Of a stretch of DNA of 64,000 nucleotides, positions 1 to 12,691 are shown one piece after another (the first letter of the stretch is position 1; each line of letters opens with the position of its first letter). The stretch comes from Nemertoderma westbladi. Its lineage: Eukaryota > Xenacoelomorpha > Nemertodermatida > Nemertodermatidae. Made by a program: the position numbers and the translations under genes. Under the pieces are notes generated by a model, which ran no database searches, was not told where the DNA came from, and saw only the letters and a list, made by a program, of their open reading frames with translations. Location: assembly GCA_032718475.1 (NCBI GenBank), contig JAUCBJ010008839.1, positions 33,049 to 97,048 on the forward strand. The letters are read 5' to 3'.

Positions 1-316
1 CAATGTTACCTTTAAATAGAAATGATAACACATTATTATGGTGTTGCGTACGAGTAGTGATATAAATAGTGTTGAATGATATATAAATATATCAGAGAAA
101 GAGAGAAGATAAAATCATATCTATAAAGGGTGAACCCCTTTACTTGTACTACCACTGTCACGAGTGTCACCCCCTCATCCCTTCAAAAATATAACTAGAC
201 AAGCCAATTCATAGAATTAATTGTTTACTCACACACAAAGGGCGTTGTTGTTTGTGTATAAAGTACAATGGTGAACAGGTATTGTATTCGAGAAAATTAT
301 AAACCAGCCATACAAA
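1..316. other. 5' flank of alpha-kinase gene
   Basis: AT-rich sequence without a convincing open frame or known repeat. It should hold the promoter and 5' UTR of the gene that starts at 317, but no clear TATA box or initiator could be assigned. Confidence 0.4.
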
Positions 317-1756
317 ATGCTATTAAGAGAAGCTATTGAATTAGTATTGATGTCTTTACAGCATTTATCTGCAGTCACGTGCATTGTAGAAAATTATAAA
401 ACGGAGATGATCACGAAAATATGCAAGAACAATCAATTAATATTAACGTTAAAAGTTTCCAATATTATTATCTCGCTAAATATAATGTCTATCCTTTTGT
501 TTGTATTCGGTGCCGACCACCCGAATAAAACGCACTTCTCTTTGAACAAGGACGAGGCCGGGAATAAATACCGGGCGAAGTTTAGCGAGCGCCCGTTCGC
601 TGCGGGCGCAATGCGGTACGCGTTCACGGGAGTCTACAGCGGGGCTGGGATACCGAAAAACGGAGAGCAATGTGTCGTTAAAGTCTACAAACAGCGCGCG
701 AATAATAGAGACATTAGAAACTGTCTCCCGGACGTGGCGGCGAGTAGAACCGCTGCTTCGTACGCAGAACGGTTCATGGAAGTGTGCGGAACGCGGTTCC
801 CAGCCCATTCAGTAGAGTTTGTGGTCCCGTTAATCGCGCAGATGGATAAAATATCGCGATTTGAAGTTCTCGGGACTATCCCGATCTACACAAACGATCT
901 CGTATCCGCGATGGATTTCGTTACCATCGAGCCCTTTATCGGAGACCGTTACCAAAGATTCAGCGACAACGGATGTTACGAAGCTCACGGTTGCGAGTTT
1001 CTAACGGCCTTCTCTCATTGGACGTTGGTGATAAGTGATAACGAGTGCCTTGTGTGCGACCTACAGGGAGTCCGTAAGGAGGGCAGATACGTGTTGACCG
1101 ACCCCGCGATACATTCAGCTGAACAACGTTTTGGGTTAACCGACTTCGGTCTGGAAGGAATCGACCGTTACATGGAGTCCCACAGATGCAATGAGTTCTG
1201 TCGCGCGTTGGGTCTAAGTGAACGCTGTTCAGAACAATCAGTCGGTGAGGAACTGCCATTCAGCGTGGAACAATCAGTCGGCGAGGAACTGTCAGTCAGT
1301 GTGAGACAATCAGTCGGCGAGGAACTGTCAGTCAGCGTGGAACAATCAGACGGTGAGGAACTGTCAGTCAGTGAGGAACTGTCAGTCAGCGTGGAACAAT
1401 CAGACGGCGAGGAGCTGTCAGTTAGTGAGGAACTGTCAGTCAGCGTGGAACAATCAGTCGGTGAAGAATTGTCAGTCATCTTCGAACAATCAATCGAATC
1501 AGTCGGTGAGGAACAATCAGTAAGTTCCAATCCCCATGTCAGCAACTACGCCAATAAATACGTTGAATCCCAAACGAAACTAATTGGTAATATTGATCAG
1601 AAACGTAAGACTAATAATAATTACGCAGATCTATTCGTTAAAACTCAAACAAAACCAAAAGTCAAACGTCACCACAAACTTAAAACGTTAAAAACATTAT
1701 CCAAGGTGTTACAACATGTATTGGCTGTATATGATGCGATAGGAGCCATCGTATAA
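317..1756 (+). CDS. Alpha-kinase domain protein with serine/glutamate-rich repeat tail
   Basis: A single 479-codon frame encodes an atypical (alpha) protein kinase, the family of eEF2 kinase, myosin heavy chain kinases and TRPM6/7, which phosphorylates Ser/Thr on protein substrates. The kinase domain covers about residues 75-302. K122 in VVKVYK is the ATP-contacting lysine. FSHWT (H234) lies 14 residues before D248 of CDLQGV, the same spacing as the TRPM7 zinc histidine and catalytic aspartate. LTDPAIHS (D262) follows. H289, C291 and C295 of SHRCNEFC complete the zinc site with H234. Residues 306-400 are tandem copies of a QSVGEELSVS-type unit, then a basic tail. The first ~60 codons are AT-rich and include a hydrophobic stretch (41-64), while GC content rises near 510, so the true start may be M57 (482) or an upstream exon may exist. 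All key residues are present, so it looks functional. Substrate unknown. Confidence 0.9.
   Translation: MLLREAIELVLMSLQHLSAVTCIVENYKTEMITKICKNNQLILTLKVSNIIISLNIMSILLFVFGADHPNKTHFSLNKDEAGNKYRAKFSERPFAAGAMRYAFTGVYSGAGIPKNGEQCVVKVYKQRANNRDIRNCLPDVAASRTAASYAERFMEVCGTRFPAHSVEFVVPLIAQMDKISRFEVLGTIPIYTNDLVSAMDFVTIEPFIGDRYQRFSDNGCYEAHGCEFLTAFSHWTLVISDNECLVCDLQGVRKEGRYVLTDPAIHSAEQRFGLTDFGLEGIDRYMESHRCNEFCRALGLSERCSEQSVGEELPFSVEQSVGEELSVSVRQSVGEELSVSVEQSDGEELSVSEELSVSVEQSDGEELSVSEELSVSVEQSVGEELSVIFEQSIESVGEEQSVSSNPHVSNYANKYVESQTKLIGNIDQKRKTNNNYADLFVKTQTKPKVKRHHKLKTLKTLSKVLQHVLAVYDAIGAIV
1232..1520 (+). repeat. In-frame coding minisatellite in alpha-kinase tail
   Basis: Eight or so tandem copies of a unit built on GAACAATCAGTCGGTGAGGA. 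Units are about 30-48 bp, all multiples of 3, so the frame is kept. They encode alternating EQS(V/D)GEE and LSVSV/LSVSE blocks, giving an acidic, serine-rich, low-complexity tail just after the zinc motif of the kinase. Copy number is likely to vary between alleles. Confidence 0.9.
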
Positions 1757-2368
1757 ACTCATATATTATTTCCAACAATAACATCCCGTGCAATAATTCA
1801 TCACGATTTTCTTTTTACGGAAATTTATCCAAAATTAACAGATTAGAATAGTTTCTAATTAATAAACAAAGATATTATTTTTCATTTTTTCATAAAGAAA
1901 TATAAAACCCTGGCAGATTCATATGGAAAAATTTCCTTTAAAAATAGTTAATCAAATTGTTCAAAGTATTAATATCTGTATGTATTGTAAATATATTTTA
2001 TATGTTTTTATATGAAATATTACCGGTACTCAATGGTAATATCTAATATCCTTATACATCCTATGCAGTATTATAGGATAATAGACTAGCATAATAAACT
2101 TCAGGGATATTCATTATTTTCTAGTTACCAAGTAGGATTTTGTTATTGTTGTTTTTGTTACTCAAATTGAAGGCTATTCTGTTCTAATGTATGCTGTATT
2201 TATATGAATAATAATTGTGGAATGCTGTTTATTTATTTACAAAAAATAAAATAATTTATTTTAATTAATGTAATAAATAATTAGGTAATCGAAATCAGAA
2301 AGATATTCAATTTCACTCTGCTTACAATGGGCCTCACCTCATACTTACATTTAATTTAAACAACCGGT
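1757..2368. other. AT-rich intergenic region with candidate poly(A) signal
   Basis: No gene is visible. AATAAA at 1861-1866, about 105 bp after the alpha-kinase stop, is a plausible polyadenylation signal for that gene. The rest is AT-rich and also holds the 3' flank of the minus-strand frame ending at 2369. Confidence 0.5.
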
Positions 2369-3484
2369 TCAATACATAACAATAACATTAATAACATAAT
2401 GCGCGATTTGAAGACGTAACCATATCTCTATCGTGTAACTCAAATGAATACCATCAACATAGAAGGACATAAGTCTTCTTGATTCAGCGCTGTGAGGATT
2501 GTTGGAAGTTGCAGTAAAATTTTGTGAAGGTGGATTTCCATAACTATTGTGACCCATCTCCATGTAATGTATGTCTGTAGTGAAGTTTCCGTTCTTGTGC
2601 CTCTGTTTCATGTAGGCATTATCTTGTGAAAGAGGTGTATGTGTTTGGTTTAGCTTTCCATATGATGAATTGCTTGAGGGATAATTGCGGATTATCCTTT
2701 CACTGTGAGCAACATTCCTTTTCATTTGAGGTTGGATATTTTCCTCGCTTAGTGGAGAAAAATAGTTGTTGGTATGAACAGGTGGAATGACTGTAGGTTG
2801 CCTATTCAAAGGGATATAGTTGCCTCGACGTCTCTGGGGGGGATATCGATGTGGTGAAACAGCTTCACCTTGGATTTTATCTACAGTTGTATCATGTGGA
2901 AAGTTGTTAATTGAGTTGCAGTTGGTATTTACTGGCTGTAATCTTATATTCTGTATGCTAATACTCTGAATATTTCTTTCAACAGTTAGTTCGCCTTCTA
3001 CAGAGTTAATATTATTAGCTAACTTGTTTTTGTGAAAAGGAGGGCCGCTACAGCTTTGGGAGATATCCATTTGTGCTGACTTTGTTGTCTTTTCTTTCGC
3101 ATTATTCAACTGTTTCAGTCGGATTTCTAAAACCATCCTGGAGTGACGTTCTTCATTCACTTCATCAGTTAGCTGCTTTACCCTCTCAGTCAAAGAATCA
3201 TTCTGATTGTTCAACACACAGAGCTTCGATTGTACATTAGCAATGGCAGCTAGCATTTCCTTTCTTAACTGCTCCACGGCTGGATTTTCTTCCTCAGCAG
3301 TCTTTTCTTTTTCTTTGTCTCTTGCTAGCCTTTTACGACACACTGTAGTGAAGTGTTTATCAAGTACAGACCTCTGAAGTTCATAGATGTCAACTACCAT
3401 TTCATGAGATGATTGTCTAGTACGCAATTGTAAAGCCATACTTTGACAGGGAGACATTAAGCTCTTAACTTCATGGTACAGCAT
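2369..3484 (-). CDS. Coiled-coil protein, possibly the C-terminal part of the C48-like gene
   Basis: A 371-codon minus-strand frame. Residues about 60-135 are rich in K, E and heptad leucines (for example LNNQNDSLTERVKQLTDEVN) and should form a coiled coil. The remainder is polar, Asn/Ser/Pro-rich and probably disordered. The frame is open upstream of this ATG to about 3638, overlapping the end of the C48-like exon in another frame, so the ATG at 3484 may be internal and the two could be joined by splicing or have been separated by a frameshift. I do not recognise the family. Its position directly downstream of a Ulp1-like segment suggests one host gene or one transposon-borne protein. Expression is unproven. 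Confidence 0.45.
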   Translation of the reverse strand: MLYHEVKSLMSPCQSMALQLRTRQSSHEMVVDIYELQRSVLDKHFTTVCRKRLARDKEKEKTAEEENPAVEQLRKEMLAAIANVQSKLCVLNNQNDSLTERVKQLTDEVNEERHSRMVLEIRLKQLNNAKEKTTKSAQMDISQSCSGPPFHKNKLANNINSVEGELTVERNIQSISIQNIRLQPVNTNCNSINNFPHDTTVDKIQGEAVSPHRYPPQRRRGNYIPLNRQPTVIPPVHTNNYFSPLSEENIQPQMKRNVAHSERIIRNYPSSNSSYGKLNQTHTPLSQDNAYMKQRHKNGNFTTDIHYMEMGHNSYGNPPSQNFTATSNNPHSAESRRLMSFYVDGIHLSYTIEIWLRLQIAHYVINVIVMY

Positions 3485-3623
3485 ATCACGCTGTACAACC
3501 CTTACATCGTTAACTTTTTCTTCTAAGGCCTTTAGTGCCTCTTTCCGCGGTACTTTCGAAATGGATTTCAGAATGTGTGCACCTGGTATGAGTGAATTGT
3601 TACCAACGTCAGTATTTTCAGCT

Positions 3624-3836
3624 CTATTGGTGATCCTGATGCTTCAAGGCAGTACCGGTAACAACAATATCGTCGATATCACATATTTTAATGTTTTCCA
3701 AACAGTGCTTTAACCAATTCCTCAGGTTACTTCTGGCTGTATCACCAAACTGGATGCGTTTGTAATTAGATGCTAAGAAATGGGCATATAAGCAGAGATA
3801 TGCGCCGCAGTCGGTGCCATTTTGCTGGCTAGGAAA
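3624..3836 (-). pseudogene. Ulp1/SENP-like cysteine peptidase (C48), catalytic-Cys half
   Basis: This stretch encodes FPSQQNGTDCGAYLCLYAHF and a further ~50 residues to a stop. Q..NGTDCG is the signature of the C48 (Ulp1/SENP) fold, with the oxyanion Gln and the nucleophilic Cys. A candidate splice acceptor, CGGCAG, sits just before the TTT of FPS, and the long C run ahead of it would act as its pyrimidine tract. The matching upstream half is at 5897-6109 on the same strand. Members of this family cleave SUMO or similar modifiers; many transposons also carry C48 domains. Whether this is a live spliced gene or a decaying remnant cannot be settled from the sequence. Confidence 0.6.
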
Positions 3837-3847
3837 CTGCCGCTTAA

Positions 3848-3868
3848 GGGGGGGGGGGGGGGGGGGGG
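3848..3868. repeat. G21 homopolymer
   Basis: Twenty-one consecutive G on the plus strand (C on minus), directly abutting the C48-like exon. It may be a pyrimidine tract for the minus-strand acceptor, and its length is prone to sequencing and slippage error. Confidence 0.9.
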
Positions 3869-5881
<2,013 letters not shown>

Positions 5882-5896
5882 AAAGTTAGAATCTAC

Positions 5897-6109
5897 TGTC
5901 CATTCTTTGTTTTTATCGTTCTTTGAACTCCTGATGAGGTTGAGGAGATAACATAGTGACTCCACGATTGGAGGTTCTTTAGGTGTGGAGCGATATGTTG
6001 TCGATAGACTGCATAGAGTATAAACCTTTCTTTCTGGAATGTTAGCCACGTGCAGCACAAAGTGCGTACCGTCACAATCGGGAAATATAACATAACACAT
6101 GGACTCCAC
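5897..6109 (-). pseudogene. Ulp1/SENP-like cysteine peptidase (C48), catalytic-His half
   Basis: A 71-codon open segment, in phase 0 at both ends, encodes YVIFPDCDGTHFVLHVANIP...KVYTLCSLS...NKEWT. The pattern FP.....HF.L.V.......Y...(D)S is the His-containing half of C48 peptidases. The position normally occupied by the catalytic Asp (DSL) reads CSL, so activity is doubtful. Candidate splice sites are TTTGTGAG| at the start and ACA|GTAGAT at the end. Joined to 3836-3624 it gives the expected order His, then W, then Q..GTDCG, with a short W-to-Q spacing. The intervening ~2 kb would be a repeat-filled intron; equally, insertions may have broken the gene. The upstream part of the gene was not found. 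Confidence 0.55.
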
Positions 6110-6156
6110 CTCACAAACAGCAGTGACATAACGAATAATAACGATCCATAACGAGT

Positions 6157-7965
6157 TGCAGATCGGATAGGGTTGGGGTCCATGGTGCCGAGGTTGGGGG
6201 CCGTGTTGCAGATCGGATAGGGTTGGGGTCCATGGTGCCGAGGATGGAGGCCGTGTTGCAGATCGGATAGGGTTGGGGTCCATGGTACCGAGGATGGAGG
6301 CCGTGTTGCAGATCGGATAGGGTTGTTGGGTCCATGGTTCCGAGGATGGAGGCCGTGTTGCAGATCGGATAGGGTTGGGTCCATGGTGCCGAGGATGGAG
6401 GCCGTGTTGCAGATCGGATAGGGTTGGGGTCCATGGTACTGAGGATGGAGGCCGTGTTGCAGATCGGATAGGGTTGGGGTTCATGGTGCCGAGGATGGAG
6501 GCCGTGTTGCAGATCGGATAGGGTTGTTGGGTCCATGGTTCCGAGGATGGAGGCCGTGTTGCAGATCGGATAGGGTTGTGGTCCATGGTGCCGAGGATGG
6601 AGGCCGTGTTGCAGATCGGATAGGGTTGTGGTCCATGGTGCCGAGGATGGAGGCCGTGTTGCAGATCGGATAGGGTTGTGGTCCATGGTGCCGAGGATGG
6701 AGGCCGTCTTGGTGATTGGATAGGGTTGGGGTCCATGGTGCCAAGGATGGAGGCCGTGTTGCAGATCGGATAGGGTTGTTGGGTCCATGGTTCCGAGGAT
6801 GGAGGCCGTGTTGCAGATCGGATAGGGTTGTGGTCCATGGTGCCAAGGATGGAGGCCGTGTTGCAGATCGGATAGGGTTGTTGGGTCCATGGTTCCGAGG
6901 ATGGAGGCCGTGTTGCAGATCGGATAGGGTTGTGGTCCATGGTGCCGAGGATGGAGGCCGTGTTGCAGATCGGATAGGGTTGTGGTCCATGGTGCCAAGG
7001 ATGGAGGCCGTGTTGCAGATCGGATAGGGTTGTTGGGTCCATGGTTCCGAGGATGGAGGCCGTGTTGCAGATCGGATAGGGTTGTGGTCCATGGTGCCAA
7101 GGATGGAGGCCGTGTTCCAGATCGGATAGGGTTGGGGTCCATGGTGCCGAGGATGGAGGCCGTGTTGCCGATCGGATAGGGTTGTGGTCCATGGTGCCAA
7201 GGATGGAGGCCGTGTTGCAGATCGGATAGGGTTGGGGTCCATGGTGCCGAGGATGGAGGCCGTGTTGCAGATCGGATAGTGTTGGGGTCCATTGTGCCGA
7301 GGATGGAGTCCGTGTAGCCGATCGGATAGGGTTGGGGTCCATGGTGCCGAGGATGGAGGCCGTGTTGCAGATCGGATAGTGTTGGGGTCCATTGTGACGA
7401 GGATGGAGACCGTGTAGCCGATCGGATCGGGTTGGGGTCCATGGTGCCGAGGATGGAGGCCGTGTTACAGATCGGATAGGGTTGGGGTCCATGGTGCCGA
7501 GGATGGAGGCCGTGTTGCAGATCGGATAGTGTTGGGGTCCATTGTGCCGAGGATGGAGTCCGTGTAGCCGATCGGATAGGGTTGGGGTCCATGGTGCCGA
7601 GGATGGAGGCCGTGTTGCAGATCGGATAGTGTTGGGGTCCATTGTGACGAGGATGGAGACCGTGTAGCCGATCGGATCGGGTTGGGGTCCATGGTGCCGA
7701 GGATGGAGGCCGTGTTACAGATCGGATAGGGTTGGGGTCCATGGTGCCGAGGATGGAGGCCGTGTTGCAGATCGGATAGGGTTGGGGTCCATGGTGCCGA
7801 GGATGGAGGCCGTGTAGCCGATCGGATAGGGTTGGGGTCCATGGTGCCGAGGATGGAGGCCGTGTTGCAGATCGGATAGGGTTGGGGTCCATGGTGCCGA
7901 GGATGGAGGCCGTGTTGCCGATCGGATAGGGTTGCGGTCCATGTACCGAGGATGGAGGCCGTGGA
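6157..7965. repeat. 50-bp minisatellite, about 36 copies
   Basis: Tandem units built on GGTTGGGGTCCATGGTGCCG and AGGATGGAGGCCGTGTTGCA, about 47-50 bp each, with variants (GTTGTTGGG, TGGTTCC, GTAGCC). Higher-order duplication is visible: the block near 7264-7450 recurs about 240 bp later. The minus strand has no stop codon in any of the three frames over most of the array, producing frames of up to ~590 codons (PICNTASILGTMDPN-type repeats). I take these as by-products of the repeat, not genes. Confidence 0.95.
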
Positions 7966-9370
7966 TATTACTTTCACGAACGCTGAGAACCTTTTAAACC
8001 TCGAGATACTGGTAGTAATGATACTGCAGATTATTGTGGATGATCGCGAACCGCGATGTGTTTAGCAGTTTTCAGAGGGGCCCAACAATGCATCATAGGG
8101 ATGTGTGACCATCCATATATACCGGTATGGAAGCGTAAGGGTGTATGCACAGTATGTAGGCGTACGGTTCCAATACATCGTATTGAAACATTTCATTAAA
8201 ACGTAAAACAGCAATTAGTGTTTCTACTAAATGTTCATGCGAAATTAAATGGTTTCCAAAAACTTTGGCGTGGTTCTAATTTGACACGTGCACGTTAAGC
8301 ACAATATTAACGGGTTTTATAGAAGGCCTCCTCAGACTAACAGCAGGCTTCAGTCGACGCCCATACCCGCTACCTATTCCAATCGAATTACGTCAACTTT
8401 GATGACATTGACGCGCCGAGACACAATAATTAGCGCCATTTATAGGCATTCTTGACTTCTTGGTAGCTGTTATAAAGTAGCGTTAACAACTATCTACATT
8501 GAATATATAGTAATGGAGATATATGAGTATCTTTTAGAGAACCTGTATATGAGAAATGGATAATATTGAAATATTAAAACCGTTACTGCGACTGCGTCAT
8601 ATTTTTATTGTAATTTTCGTTGCAAGAATTCAGCAATGGGTTCGAACTGGTGAGTGGTGACCCCCAAGATGGAATTCTGGCGCTGCGCTGGCGCCTCACA
8701 ATGGCGACAGGAAATGACAGTTTGGCGGCCATGAAGACGTAAAGTGCGGACATTCAAGATATCAGGTAATACTTTCAGGACTACCTTTTATATGATTCGA
8801 AATATGATTCGAAATAATATTCATTTCCGCATTTGCTTAGCTGTGCCCAACGATAACTTCATTAATATGAAATCACTCATTCATCCAAAATACCATTCAT
8901 GTTTTTATGGCATCAGTAATTTAATGCGGAACACCGCGCAAAAAAGGATAAGACAATAAAAAGTAGTCAATAAAGTATGATTTAGGCCTACATGAGTTAC
9001 CTTAGTTTAATGAGTTCGGGACTAAGGCAATGTATTTCGCAATCAAGATTCACGAAATTGTTGTCGACGAGTTATTTGAGAAGATAAAAACTTACATCTG
9101 AATCTTTAATAACTCTTGAAAGTTTATGAATAATCACCACTGGGTGTAAACATCTAATAAAATACTGTAGGTACAACAAAGTGCTAGAATTTTTTGAGCT
9201 TGTCTCGAAACTAAACTCTTGGTAGATAGGCCTACAAGTGCTGCAGTTAAACAAAGGGTTGGTTTTACATAAGATATTACTTGTATTATACGCAGCTAGT
9301 TTTTCAATTAGACCGTACATTTTTATTTCCAACATTTAAAATAAATAAACGCCACTAATTGAATGATTTC
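7966..9370. other. Intergenic, no recognisable gene
   Basis: Mostly AT-rich. Around 8640-8745 the sequence is more GC-rich and has three ATGG-core, YY1-like motifs (AAGATGGAA, CAATGGCGA, GCGGCCATG in reverse). This could be a promoter region, but no adjacent coding exon was identified. The 71-codon frame at 8744-8959 has no recognisable domain. Confidence 0.35.
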
Positions 9371-10520
9371 ACACCAAAAAAAATTATTTAGCACCAAATA
9401 TATCTTTTTGTAGCACCAATTTACATCCCCCAATTTTGAATATCTCTCTCACCAAAAACAATTAGTCATCCCCCAAAAACAATTAGTCATCCCCCAAAAA
9501 CAATTAGTCATCCCCCAAAAACAATTATTCTTTCCTCCCCCAAAAACAATTATTCATCACCCCAAAAACAATTATTCAATCTCCCTAAAATAATTATTTG
9601 TCAACCAAAAATAATTCTTCCAGCACCAAATATTTTATGGAAAATTTAATTATACAAATATTTTCAATATTTATTTCCATAAATCAAACAAAATGTTTGA
9701 TCATATTCCTACCAATGATTCTCGGGTGAGTACAAAACACAGACCCAATTATGAAGACCTGCATAATCTTGTAACATGTTAACTTTTGTTTATTATTTTG
9801 GTTCCCCCAACACGCCTCTGTAACCTGCTTCTTTACAAACCTGCTCCTTTAAATGGCAATGGGACCTAAACGCTCTTTGGGACCTAACGTTCTTGGGTCC
9901 CAATGCGAGATTAGGACATGTACAGAAACAGAACGGCAGTATCCCAACCAAGTCTTGGTTGGGTCTTTGTTTTGTACTCACCCGACGATCGAAAATATGA
10001 ATTTATTTTGGGGGGAAATTTATTTATTTTAGGGGAAAATGTATTTATTTTGGGGGAAAATGTATTTATTTTGGGAAAATTTTTATTTATTTTGGGAAAA
10101 TTTGTTTTTATTTTGGGAAAATTTGTATTTAATTTGGGATAATTGTATTTATTTTGGGAAACTTTGTATTTATTTTGGGAAAATTTGTATTTATTTTGGG
10201 AAAATTTGTATTTATTTTGGGAAACTTTGTATTTATTTTGGGAAAATTTGTATTTATTTTGGGAAAATTTGTATTTATTTTGGGAAAATTTGTATTTATT
10301 TTGGGGGTTTTGTCATTTATTATTTTGGTGTGAATAATTGGTTTTGGGGAGCATTTATTTATTTTGGTGTTGTATAATTGTTCTTGATGTTTGAATAATT
10401 TTATTTGGGGTGACTTTATTTTATTTGGTGTTGAATAATTTTTTTGGGATCACATTATTTAAATTGGTATAATATAATTTTTTGGTGAAATTTTCATCGA
10501 TTTTGGTATGACTTTAATTG
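9371..10520. mobile_element. Fold-back element with A/T-rich subrepeat arms
   Basis: The left arm (about 9371-9640) consists of short degenerate repeats such as CACCAAAAACAATTAGTCAT. The right arm (about 10310-10520) carries the reverse complement (TTTGGTGT..AATAATT). Between them are a second palindromic element (9722-9985) and a 21-bp tandem array (about 10000-10310) of TTTGTATTTATTTTGGGAAA. The inverted arrangement suggests a non-autonomous fold-back transposon. Frames at 9918-10377 (FILGENV/YLFWENL repeats) come from the tandem array and are not genes. Confidence 0.55.
9722..9985. mobile_element. MITE, family 1 (copy nested in fold-back element)
   Basis: It has 18-bp perfect terminal inverted repeats, TCGGGTGAGTACAAAACA at the left and its complement at 9968-9985. 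The interior shares CCAACACGCCTCTGTAACCTGCT and AAATGGCAATGGGACCTAA with copies at 27646-28070 and 55064-55315. There is no coding capacity. Confidence 0.75.
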
Positions 10521-10530
10521 GTAGCCATAA

Positions 10531-10593
10531 ATAAATGACAAATTTCTTAGATTGTTGCGTTGAACGCAACAATCTAAGAAATTTGTTATTTAT
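10531..10593. repeat. Near-perfect 63-bp palindrome
   Basis: The core 10539-10585 is a perfect 23-bp inverted repeat around one central base (centre GTTGCGTTGAACGCAAC). The flanking 8 bp on each side continue the symmetry with one mismatch. It lies just outside the right arm of the fold-back element. Confidence 0.9.
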
Positions 10594-12691
10594 ATTTCAG
10601 AAATCCCTGGATTTTACGAAGAGAGTTGAACCATTTATTTAATTTCCTTAAACTAACGCAATATATTTAATAAAGTTGATGAAGCAAAAAGCAATCTGTG
10701 AAGTGGGCTCAGAAAATCCCAACCAGGTGCAAGCTTTTCTAATCTTTGCAGTTTAGATCAATTTTGGTGATTGTTGGTAACTGATATAGGCCTGCAGTAC
10801 GTGATACCCCCCCACACATGGTGCTGCTGTCAACAGGGAGAGTATATCATCCTTTATAATCCCACTTCAGCCACCCATCTAATGAGCTTCCATGAGTTAG
10901 TTACATTGTCTTCCCTCCTTTTTTGATAGGCTACTTCATGTTATTAAGAATTTCAAAGGTAAGTTTCCATTGGCCAATCTTGTTTAATTAATTATCCAAT
11001 GAAATTCTAAATACCATTGCATTATTGGCAGCAAGTGAATATCATATAAACATTTTGGAAAGCACAGAACAACGTAGTATTTTTGGATTTTCCTTGTAAA
11101 GTTGTTTTACTACACTAAATTATATTAATTATTATTAATTTGGTTACAGAAACCGAAACGAACTATGTATTACTTCGGGGTCAGGCACATAGCAGCTCTA
11201 CTAATGTGAAGTTTAGTACATTCGAAACCCTTTGTTAATTATTAACTGTCCATTAAACTATTGTAACAGACCTAATTGCCGCTCCCCTAATTTTGTTTTG
11301 TGTTTAGTTTGGGTAGGCCTGTTCCGTATGGTATAGTCGTGAGAGTAAAAGCATACCAGCCCGTTTCCAGTACCACTCAGCCACACAGGTGCTACAAGGA
11401 CTCATTTAGCTAATTGTATGACTGTTATGAGGTCCTGCATTAAGTGGCAATAGCATGAATTCTATTACAATTTGGAAAACTTCGATTATTTTATTTCCTC
11501 CCTCTGGCTCTAACGCAAACACCCTATCCCATCGCAACTCCTCTTATCGCCTTCCTCCTAATCAATATGACCTGCGTCGATTGAGACGGATTATTTTACC
11601 GATGGCCAATTGAGAAGGTTGACGTTTTAATCGAAAAGCACTTGGCTTTTAAAACTGACAAATTAAGTGTAATACAAATAAATTTTTCAAATAGGGTTGG
11701 GGTGTGAATATCGTTTGGTTAAAAACTATTGGATGAATCGATTTGAGGGGTGCAAATGTGCCGCGTTATAAAATCTATTCTCATTGGCTGACTCAGATTC
11801 GGTCATTTAGCCTGAATCCGCTGAGACAGGCCCACCGGTGGTACATTACGATTACAGGGCGCAGATATAATGTATGTATGATACCGGTACATCCTAACGC
11901 GAAGTACTGTATAAAAAAACTAAAACCATACAAATATTTGGCCTCAAACCTTCTCCACGCCACATTTTAACAACATACAGTACCTTAATAATAAAATTAC
12001 TTTGACCAATTATTTAAAGCAAAAATAAAATGTGACGTGAAGACTTTTCACGTCACATTTTCGCGTCAAAATTAAAATGTTGTGAAATCGCTGTCAACTT
12101 CACATCAAATTTACAACTATTTCACAACACATTTATAGCCCATAGAAGTCAATGTTAGAAAAGTTTGTCTTGTTGTCACCGATATGGGCCATCGTAAACC
12201 TTGAAATCGTCTCGCTATTGCGTGGCTCGCCCATCCAGGCAGTTAGTTAAATTATTTACAATAATAATTAAATGTGATACTAGTTTCAATTATCTCATTT
12301 GGCCTTGAAGGCTGATAGTTTTCCTAAATTGCGATAAAAGATTAACCGGTAAAAGAACACTCATCAATAATTACTGGTGGTTAATATTTCCCTATTATAT
12401 GATCACCCTCTGACCTTGCACCATGATGAATCCCAGAACCTGCACCATGGATGCAAATTACCACTCCCTAATAGTTTATGCACCGCAGTTGTAGTAGCAG
12501 AATCCCGAATAGCTAAAATATAAAAAAAATCTATGAAAAAAAAAAGGAAAAATTATGATCAGAATTGGTGCGTGGTAAACCCTCTATCTGTAGTCTTAGT
12601 TGTTATGCGAGCTGCGATATATTTTAACAGTTAATATATTACGTAATATCTACCAGATTACGTTTTATAAGTGAAGCTACTGTACTACAGT
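10594..12691. other. Intergenic region upstream of the astacin gene
   Basis: No gene recognised. It is AT-rich with scattered single-copy sequence. The frame at 11743-11970 has no domain and no coding signature. One notable palindrome is listed separately (12027-12061). Confidence 0.4.
12027..12061. promoter_or_regulatory. Perfect hairpin with paired TGACGT (CRE-like) cores
   Basis: AAAATGTGACGTGAA, a 5-nt spacer, then its exact reverse complement: a 15-bp perfect stem. Each arm holds TGACGTGA / TCACGTCA, which resembles CREB/ATF sites and an E-box-like CACGTC. It sits about 0.9 kb upstream of the astacin start codon. The regulatory role is inferred only from the motif. Confidence 0.35.

Noticed and set aside
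1168-1545. 125-codon minus-strand frame rich in Ser/Asp/Cys
   Set aside because: Antisense shadow of the alpha-kinase coding repeat.
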